From Thiopontia sp964416755 (GTDB lineage: Bacteria > Pseudomonadota > Gammaproteobacteria > GCF-002020875), in NCBI GenBank assembly GCA_964416755.1, contig CAYQFH010000091.1, positions 1 to 10,501 on the forward strand: a stretch of 10,501 nucleotides of DNA, in the 5' to 3' direction. Numbering within the stretch: position 1 is the first letter of the stretch; every line of letters starts with the position of its first letter. Below the pieces are notes generated by a model, which saw only the letters and a list, made by a program, of their open reading frames with translations, ran no database searches and was not told where the DNA came from. Position numbers and translations under genes: made by a program. Below, one piece after another: positions 5,635 through 10,501 of this stretch.

Positions 5635-7932
5635 ATGCTAAAGAAGACACTCACTATGGCAGTCGCCATCGGAATGTCGTTTGGTGCAGGCAGTTCAGCG
5701 TGGGGTTCTGCGCTGGATGATGTGATGAAGGCCCGTGGCCTGACACAGAAAGACCTGCTCGCAGCGGCAAAAACCTACACCCCGTCGGGTGGTCGTGATG
5801 AATATATCGCCTTCAGTTCTGGTGGACAGAGCGGACAGGTAATCGTCTACGGCATCCCTTCGATGCGTATCCTCAAATATATTGGTGTCTTTACTCCTGA
5901 GCCCTGGCAGGGTTATGGCTTCGACGATGAGTCCAAGGCCGTTCTGGCGCAGGGCAACATCAACGGCAAGGAGATCAAGTTTGGTGATACCCACCACCCT
6001 GCAATCTCCGAGACCAACGGTGAATATGACGGCAAGTTCCTCTTCATCAACGATAAAAACAACCCTCGTCTTGCAGTGATTGATCTGCACGATTTCGAGA
6101 CCAAGCAGATCGTGGTCAACCCTCACTTCAGAAGTGAGCACGGTGGTGCATTTGTAACACCGAATACCGACTACGTGATTGAGGCTGCACAGTATCCCGC
6201 CCCATTCGAAGAGGAGTATGTCCCACTGGAGCAGTTCAATGACCGCTACCGTGGTGGTGTCACCTACTGGAAGTTCAACAAGGAGATTGGACGTCTCGAT
6301 CCTGAGAAATCCTTCACCGTAGAGCTACCCCCATACAGTCAGGATCTCTCCGACTTCGGCAAGTTCGGAAGTGACGGTTGGTCCTTTACCAACTCCTTCT
6401 GTTCCGAGCGCTATGTCGGTGGTATCGAGAAAGGCCGTCCTCCGTATGAGGCAGGCTGTTCCCAGAAAGATACCGACTTCCTCCACGCTGTGAACTGGAA
6501 AAAGGCGGCAGAGCTGTATGCGGCCGGTAAAGGCAAGAGCGTGAACGGCATGGACGTGCTTGACATGAAGACCATGGTCGAGAACAAGGCGCTGTTCCTG
6601 GTACCAGAGCCAAAGAGCCCACATGGTGTTGACGTATCTCCGGATGGTGAGCATATCATCGTATCGGGCAAGCTTGACAGCCATGCCTATGTCTACAGCT
6701 TTGACAAGATGATGGCTGCACATAATGCAGGCAATTATGAGTCACACGACCCATACGGTATCCCCATCGTCTCGCTGCAGGATGCACTGCACAAGCAGGT
6801 ACAGGTTGGCCTCGGTCCACTGCATACCCAGTATGACTCCAAGGAGTGCACGGTATACACCTCCATCTACGTAGACTCCCAGGTCACCAAGTGGGACTAC
6901 TGTAAGGGTGAGGTGCTGGACAAGGTGTCGGTTCACTACAACATCGGTCACCTGATGACCATGGAAGGTGACTCTGCATCTCCAGACGGCAAGTACCTGG
7001 TCTCTCTCAATAAGCTGGCGATTGACCGCTTCAACCCTGTTGGCCCTCTGCATCCGCAGAACCACCAGTTGATCGACATCAGCGGCGACAAGATGGAGCT
7101 GCTCTATGACATGCCTCTGCCACTGGGCGAACCACACTACGCAGTAGCAATCAAGGCGGACAAGCTGAAGCCAGGTATCCGCTACAAGTCTGGCTGGGAC
7201 AGCCGTGCTGACAAGCGCTCTCCATTCAAGACCCGTGCAGGTCGTGAGAAGACTGTCCGTACCTGTGATGATGCCGGTAATTGTACCGTTGAGGTATTCG
7301 GTACCGTGATCCGTTCACACATCACGCCTGAGACTATCGAGGCTGAGGTCGGTGACAAGGTAATCATTCACTTGACCAACCTGGAGCGTGCCCAGGACGA
7401 GACCCACGGTTTCGCTCTGAACAACACCAACGTCAATCTCTCGATCGAACCAGGCAAGACCGCCTCCGCAACCTTCGTGGCTGACAAGGAAGGTGTCTTC
7501 CCCTACTACTGCACCGAGTTCTGCTCAGCGCTGCACCTGGAGATGGAAGGTTACCTGCTGGTCAAGCCTAAGGGTTACAAGGCTGTTGCAGGCAAGATGC
7601 AGGAAGGTACGGTCTACACCAAGGCTGACTACGACAAGCAGTATCAGACCAATCTGGATACCCAGGCGGTTATTGACTCTGTTGTAGGCTACATCACCAG
7701 CACCAACTACACCGACTTCGCAGCGGTTGTGGCTCTGGTCGAGGATGCTGTAGATCAGCTTGGCTTTGCCGAGACCTGGCGCAAGAAGGCAGAGGAATCT
7801 GCCAAGGCCAACGACTTCCAGAATGCAACATTGCAGGCTGGTCAGTGGTGGCAGTACCAGGTTAAGGCTGCAGACATCGGTCTGCGCGCCAAGACCTACC
7901 TGGAGCAAAACGGTGCAGTTGTGAAGAAGTAA
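5635..7932 (+). CDS. nosZ: Nitrous oxide reductase, clade II (Sec-exported)
   Basis: A 765-residue periplasmic copper enzyme that reduces N2O to N2, the last step of denitrification. The seven CuZ-cluster histidines are all in their family contexts: DTHHP (His120, His121), SEHGGAF (His169), SPHGVD (His330), GPLHTQY (His397), NIGHLMTMEGD (His439) and GEPHYA (His501). The C-terminal cupredoxin domain carries the CuA ligands His591, Cys626, Glu628 (backbone carbonyl position), Cys630, His634 and Met637 in CTEFCSALHLEM. Clade I enzymes have CSWFC here. The N-terminus is a plain Sec signal with no twin-arginine motif, another clade II trait. After the CuA domain there is an extra tail of about 120 residues (646-765), helical in appearance and without CxxCH, so it is not the cytochrome domain of epsilonproteobacterial enzymes. 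AGGAG at 5620-5624 lies 10 nt upstream of the ATG. An FNR-like box precedes the gene and a strong terminator follows it. Confidence 0.98.
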   Translation: MLKKTLTMAVAIGMSFGAGSSAWGSALDDVMKARGLTQKDLLAAAKTYTPSGGRDEYIAFSSGGQSGQVIVYGIPSMRILKYIGVFTPEPWQGYGFDDESKAVLAQGNINGKEIKFGDTHHPAISETNGEYDGKFLFINDKNNPRLAVIDLHDFETKQIVVNPHFRSEHGGAFVTPNTDYVIEAAQYPAPFEEEYVPLEQFNDRYRGGVTYWKFNKEIGRLDPEKSFTVELPPYSQDLSDFGKFGSDGWSFTNSFCSERYVGGIEKGRPPYEAGCSQKDTDFLHAVNWKKAAELYAAGKGKSVNGMDVLDMKTMVENKALFLVPEPKSPHGVDVSPDGEHIIVSGKLDSHAYVYSFDKMMAAHNAGNYESHDPYGIPIVSLQDALHKQVQVGLGPLHTQYDSKECTVYTSIYVDSQVTKWDYCKGEVLDKVSVHYNIGHLMTMEGDSASPDGKYLVSLNKLAIDRFNPVGPLHPQNHQLIDISGDKMELLYDMPLPLGEPHYAVAIKADKLKPGIRYKSGWDSRADKRSPFKTRAGREKTVRTCDDAGNCTVEVFGTVIRSHITPETIEAEVGDKVIIHLTNLERAQDETHGFALNNTNVNLSIEPGKTASATFVADKEGVFPYYCTEFCSALHLEMEGYLLVKPKGYKAVAGKMQEGTVYTKADYDKQYQTNLDTQAVIDSVVGYITSTNYTDFAAVVALVEDAVDQLGFAETWRKKAEESAKANDFQNATLQAGQWWQYQVKAADIGLRAKTYLEQNGAVVKK

Positions 7933-7954
7933 AACCCTTCTGATGCACTCATAC

Positions 7955-7992
7955 AAAGAGGGGGGAAGAGTTCACGCTCTTCCCCCCTTTTT
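7955..7992 (+). terminator. Strong intrinsic terminator after nosZ
   Basis: GGGGGGAAGAG (7960-7970) pairs perfectly with CTCTTCCCCCC (7977-7987) around a 6-nt loop; flanking As and Ts extend the stem (one G-U pair), and a T tract follows. It starts 22 nt past the nosZ stop, separating nosZ from the cytochrome genes. Its T tract runs straight into the FNR-like box at 7992-8005. Confidence 0.93.
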
Positions 7993-8005
7993 TGATTTCG
8001 AACAA
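7992..8005 (+). promoter_or_regulatory. FNR/DNR-like box and class II promoter of the monoheme cytochrome gene
   Basis: TTGAT-TTCG-AACAA is one base from TTGAT-N4-ATCAA. A -10-like TACTCT lies at 8028-8033, 22 nt downstream, which puts the box centre at -41.5 from a start site near 8040, standard class II activator geometry. The leader to the ATG at 8091 would be about 50 nt. Confidence 0.6.
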
Positions 8006-8090
8006 AGAAATTGAGCTGAAACAGCTCTACTCTAGATTGTTATGTTTTAACTCAACATCCAACCAAAGAAACCCAAACAAGGAAACTAAA

Positions 8091-8405
8091 ATGATGAAAA
8101 AAGTACTATTGATCGCCTCCTCCATTGCACTGCTGAGTGGATTTTCCATGAGCGCTTCAGCGGATGGCGCGCAACTCTACCAGACCAAGACCTGCTTCTC
8201 CTGTCACGGTAAAGATGCCAAGACTCCACTGCTGCCAATGTACCCCAAACTGGCTGGTCAAAATGCCGAATACGCCTTCAACCAGATGAAGGACATCAAG
8301 TCCGGCGTACGTGCCAATGGACAGTCCGCTGCGATGCAGGGCGTAATGGGCCTGGTTAACGAAGATGAGATGCGTCAGATCGCAGACTGGCTTTCCAAGC
8401 AGTAA
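8091..8405 (+). CDS. Periplasmic monoheme cytochrome c (class I, c553-like), likely NosZ electron carrier
   Basis: A 104-residue protein: a signal peptide (residues 1-24, cut after SASA) and a mature domain of about 80 residues with one heme site, CFSCH at 35-39. Met82 or Met86 in AAMQGVMG is the likely sixth ligand, and the C-terminal helix EDEMRQIADWLSKQ is typical of small class I cytochromes of the c553/c4 type. Clade II nos clusters usually carry two cytochrome c genes (nosC1 and nosC2 in Wolinella), and this one directly after nosZ probably plays such a part, passing electrons to CuA of NosZ (inference from context). An earlier in-frame ATG at 7992 is rejected: it lies inside the nosZ terminator and FNR-like box, whereas 8091 has AAGGA (8079-8083) 7 nt upstream and begins the signal peptide. 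Confidence 0.92.
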   Translation: MMKKVLLIASSIALLSGFSMSASADGAQLYQTKTCFSCHGKDAKTPLLPMYPKLAGQNAEYAFNQMKDIKSGVRANGQSAAMQGVMGLVNEDEMRQIADWLSKQ

Positions 8406-8428
8406 CAAAACCCTCTTAAATAGTATGG

Positions 8429-8481
8429 AATAGAGGAACCGTTGACATATATCAAAGTCACTCTATAGCGGTTCCTCTATT
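8429..8481 (+). repeat. 13-bp inverted repeat between the two cytochrome genes
   Basis: AATAGAGGAACCG (8429-8441) pairs perfectly with CGGTTCCTCTATT (8469-8481) around a 27-nt loop, starting 24 nt past the stop of the monoheme gene and followed by CTTTTC. It could weakly terminate transcripts from upstream. The loop begins with the FNR-like box and the right arm contains the -10 candidate of the next gene, so terminator and promoter occupy the same DNA. Confidence 0.75.
8442..8455 (+). promoter_or_regulatory. FNR/DNR-like box and class II promoter of the diheme cytochrome gene
   Basis: TTGAC-ATAT-ATCAA is one base from TTGAT-N4-ATCAA. TATTCT at 8478-8483 lies 22 nt downstream, giving the same -41.5 geometry as the box before the monoheme gene, with a start site near 8490 and a leader of about 33 nt. 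Confidence 0.65.
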
Positions 8482-8522
8482 CTTTTCACTATCTTATCCA
8501 ATACAAGCTGGAGACCAACCCA

Positions 8523-9251
8523 ATGAAGAAGATGAGCGCAATCGCAGCAGGAATTGCATTGACTATCAGTGGTTCAGCCATGGCCGCTGGAGGTCATGGT
8601 GGACAAGTTACCGATGTCAAAGACTGGAACACCGGTGGTGGTGAACAAGATGTAGCAATGACGCTGACCCCGGATCGTGAAAACGGCATTGAGGTTTATG
8701 AGGTCTGCTCTGCTTGCCATATGCTGGAGGGCTGGGGCATGAAGAATGGCACCTTCCCACAGCTTGCCGGGCAGCATAAAAATGTACTGATCAAACAGTT
8801 GGCCGATATCCGCGCATTGAATCGTGACAACCCCACCATGTACCCATTCGCACTGCCCGAGTCGATTGGTGACGAACAGGCCATTGCAGACGTGACCGAC
8901 TACATCGCCAAACTGCCGATGAATCCGGACAACGGCAAAGGTGCAGGTGACAATCTGGCACTCGGAGAGAAGCTATACAAAGAGAACTGTACACAGTGCC
9001 ATGGAGAGAATGGTGAAGGCAGCGAAGAGAAGTTCTATCCCAAAATTCAGGGCCAGCACTACGAGTACATGCTGCGCCAGTTCGAGTGGATTCGTGATGG
9101 CAAGCGCCGTAACGCCAACCCCGACATGGTGAAGCAGATTGCCGGATTCAGCAATGCCGATATGGCTGCCGTGATCGACTACACCTCCAGAATTCCGGTA
9201 CCGAAAAAGGATCTCGCACCTGTCGGCTGGACCAACCCCGACTACGATTAA
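8523..9251 (+). CDS. Periplasmic diheme cytochrome c (c4-like), likely NosZ electron carrier
   Basis: A 242-residue protein with a signal peptide (MKKMSAIAAGIALTISGSAMA, residues 1-21) and two class I cytochrome domains in tandem. The first heme site is CSACH (62-66) with Met106 in NPTMYPFA as probable axial ligand; the second is CTQCH (156-160) with Met202 in NPDMVKQIAGF. Both domains share the P.(L/I).GQH motif after the heme (79-85 and 173-179), showing an internal duplication as in cytochrome c4. It has no membrane anchor, so it is probably a soluble periplasmic electron shuttle between the quinol-oxidising side and NosZ, the counterpart of the second cytochrome of clade II nos clusters (context inference). 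GGAGA at 8510-8514 lies 8 nt before the ATG. It has its own FNR-like box and is followed by nested hairpins. Confidence 0.93.
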   Translation: MKKMSAIAAGIALTISGSAMAAGGHGGQVTDVKDWNTGGGEQDVAMTLTPDRENGIEVYEVCSACHMLEGWGMKNGTFPQLAGQHKNVLIKQLADIRALNRDNPTMYPFALPESIGDEQAIADVTDYIAKLPMNPDNGKGAGDNLALGEKLYKENCTQCHGENGEGSEEKFYPKIQGQHYEYMLRQFEWIRDGKRRNANPDMVKQIAGFSNADMAAVIDYTSRIPVPKKDLAPVGWTNPDYD

Positions 9252-9261
9252 GTAACCATCA

Positions 9262-9284
9262 CCTGCCCCATCTAATGGGGCAGG
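9262..9284 (+). terminator. Hairpin after the diheme cytochrome gene
   Basis: CCTGCCCCAT (9262-9271) and ATGGGGCAGG (9275-9284) form a perfect 10-bp, G+C-rich stem with a 3-nt loop, 10 nt past the stop codon. The following CTTTACC is a poor T tract, so termination may be partial or the hairpin may instead protect the 3' end of the mRNA. Confidence 0.6.
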
Positions 9285-9345
9285 CTTTACCACTCTCTTG
9301 AGAAGCGCTAATTAGCGCAAATGGGAGGAGAGAGCGGTAAAGCCT
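9282..9345 (+). repeat. Long inverted repeat enclosing a perfect 14-bp palindrome
   Basis: The 17-nt arms 9282-9298 (AGGCTTTACCACTCTCT) and 9329-9345 pair at 16 of 17 positions, with one mismatch at 9292/9335. Between them lies GCGCTAATTAGCGC (9305-9318), a perfect palindrome. The left arm overlaps the previous hairpin by 3 nt (AGG), so the two structures compete at their junction. It sits directly upstream of the NosB-like gene, where no FNR-like box is seen, and could be an operator, an mRNA structure or a small repeat element. Confidence 0.7.
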
Positions 9346-9378
9346 AACCATACCAATTTCTCACTCAGGAGTTCCCCT

Positions 9379-10501
9379 ATGAGCCTCTCCACCCCCAAAC
9401 AGAATCTGATCATCGGCACCCTCTCCCTAGTTGCCATCGGTCTGATGATCTCCATCTTCTACAGCCCCATCTGGTGGGTTTCGCTAAAGGCGCCACAGTA
9501 CCCTGAAGCAGCCTTCCCACAGGGCATCCGTATCCACTTCCACGTCAATGGTGTCTTCAACGGCTGCCAGAAAGTGGAATCTGCAGAGAAGTATGAAGAG
9601 GAGGCACTCAACTGTAAACATGAGATGGATGCCATCAACCACTATGTAGGCATGTACCCCATTGCAGCCGGTGCTCCGGTAGAACGTGCCATCTCTCCCT
9701 TTGTCTTTGCCCTGCTGGGACTGATGGTGATTGCCTTTGCCTTTCCCAACAACAAACAGCGCATCCTGCTGATGGGGGCAGGCTCCCTGCTGATTGCAGG
9801 TTGGGGTTACAGCGCACTCTATAGTGAAGGCGGCATGAAACTACAGTCCTCTCCTTATCGTGCCGACATGATGGGCACCATGGAGCGGACTGAAGAGGAG
9901 ATCGACCAATGGAGCGGCATCGAAGGGCTGCAGGCCAGCTACGAAGAGGCATTAGGGCGATACTTCCCGACCATTGCGGTAGACTGTGACAACTACGCCA
10001 CCAAGATGACCTATGTCGACCTCTACGCATCACAAGAACGTCCGTTTGAAGAGCTGAACGATCTACTGGTCAATGCCGGTGCCACCTCCTCCGTGATGTC
10101 TGTCTTCCATGAGGTCTACAAGAAGATCCAGAAGAACCCTGAGATGACCTCTGAACAGCAGACCGCAGCCTTCATGCAGCGCTGCGAACTGATGTCAAAG
10201 AACATCGGCATGACTGATGTTGAACGCACCGAGATGATGATCACCATCACCCACATTGTCTTCATCGGACTGCTGGGTGCAATGGCCCTACTGGTATTCG
10301 GACTGTGGAAGATGGAGCATATCTTCAAGTGGGTACTGATTCTGGTGCCGATGGCACTGCCGATCTTCTTCATCATGGACTATGCCGGCTGGCTCTGGTG
10401 GTTTGGACACCACCTCAGCGAGATGGGTGCCTTCACCGTGAAGCCATTCATGCCTACTGTATTTGGCGTCGGCAAGGTTGCACAGTTCGCCACCTACTCC
10501 T
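9379..10501 (+). CDS. NosB-like integral membrane protein of the clade II nos cluster (C-terminus cut by the window edge)
   Basis: Open from the ATG at 9379 for 374 codons to the right edge with no stop. AGGAG (9367-9371) lies 7 nt upstream. Predicted membrane segments are at about residues 10-28, 107-122, 129-148, 288-310 and 317-342. A periplasm-sized loop at 33-105 has Cys63, Cys79 and NHYVGMYPI (87-95). A larger soluble loop at 150-285 has Cys203 and Cys269. The cut end (GAFTVKPFMPTVFGVGKVAQF, from residue 350) looks like the start of a further conserved region. I know of membrane proteins like this next to clade II nosZ (NosB in Wolinella succinogenes); their function is unsettled, with roles in electron transfer or NosZ maturation suggested. 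The name rests on position and general form, not on alignment. It lacks CxxCH and an ATP-binding motif in the visible part. nosD and the ABC transporter genes would be expected next. Confidence 0.75.
   Translation, partial: MSLSTPKQNLIIGTLSLVAIGLMISIFYSPIWWVSLKAPQYPEAAFPQGIRIHFHVNGVFNGCQKVESAEKYEEEALNCKHEMDAINHYVGMYPIAAGAPVERAISPFVFALLGLMVIAFAFPNNKQRILLMGAGSLLIAGWGYSALYSEGGMKLQSSPYRADMMGTMERTEEEIDQWSGIEGLQASYEEALGRYFPTIAVDCDNYATKMTYVDLYASQERPFEELNDLLVNAGATSSVMSVFHEVYKKIQKNPEMTSEQQTAAFMQRCELMSKNIGMTDVERTEMMITITHIVFIGLLGAMALLVFGLWKMEHIFKWVLILVPMALPIFFIMDYAGWLWWFGHHLSEMGAFTVKPFMPTVFGVGKVAQFATYS

Noticed and set aside
7570..7932. C-terminal NosZ tail considered as a fused cytochrome c domain
   Set aside because: There is no CxxCH motif and no cysteine at all in residues 646-765.
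7992..8090. Upstream in-frame start for the monoheme cytochrome, adding 33 residues
   Set aside because: The ATG would lie in the T tract of the nosZ terminator and the FNR-like box, and it would hide the signal peptide. The start at 8091 has a ribosome site at the right distance.
9288..9294. TACCACT considered as a NarL-type heptamer before the NosB-like gene
   Set aside because: One mismatch to the heptamer in a single copy is too weak, and the bases are already explained by the long inverted repeat.

Overview
The window looks like a chromosomal segment of a sulfur-oxidising, denitrifying gammaproteobacterium, possibly of the Sedimenticola / Thiodiazotropha / chemosynthetic-symbiont kind. 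This is inferred from a sulfur-globule-type envelope protein lying close to a clade II (Sec-exported) nitrous oxide reductase and several periplasmic c-type cytochromes. No 16S or other taxonomic marker is present, so the assignment is only an inference.

Layout. (1) Bases 1-962, minus strand: the N-terminal two thirds of a type I restriction-modification methylase (HsdM), cut by the left edge and visibly richer in G+C than the rest. (2) 1198-1788, minus: a secreted low-complexity protein of sulfur-globule type, with its own sigma70-like promoter and terminator. (3) 3230-1920, minus: a two-gene operon encoding a periplasmic FKBP-rhodanese fusion followed by a periplasmic DUF3365 (Tll0287-like) c-heme protein, closed by an intrinsic terminator. 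(4) 3338-4519, plus: purT, the formate-dependent purine-synthesis transformylase. (5) 5375-4529, minus: two small secreted proteins of unknown function separated by a strong terminator. (6) 5635 to the right edge, plus: a nitrous oxide reductase locus made of nosZ, a monoheme cytochrome c, a diheme cytochrome c and a NosB-like membrane protein cut by the right edge.

How the parts work together. NosZ reduces N2O to N2 in the periplasm. The two cytochromes are the obvious candidates to carry electrons to it from the quinol pool, and the NosB-like membrane protein belongs to the usual clade II cluster; nosD, nosF, nosY and others would be expected beyond the right edge. The most striking regulatory feature is that nosZ and each cytochrome gene is preceded by its own FNR/DNR-like box, each one base away from TTGAT-N4-ATCAA. 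Terminators or hairpins lie between the cistrons. The two cytochrome boxes both sit exactly 22 nt upstream of a plausible -10 (TACTCT, TATTCT), which is class II activator geometry. The locus therefore looks like a row of separately switched anaerobic units rather than one simple operon. The gap before the NosB-like gene instead holds a nested set of inverted repeats with a perfect 14-bp palindrome.

No tRNA, rRNA, CRISPR array, insertion sequence or origin was seen. No gene-free stretch exceeds 300 bases; the longest are 5376-5634 and 963-1197.
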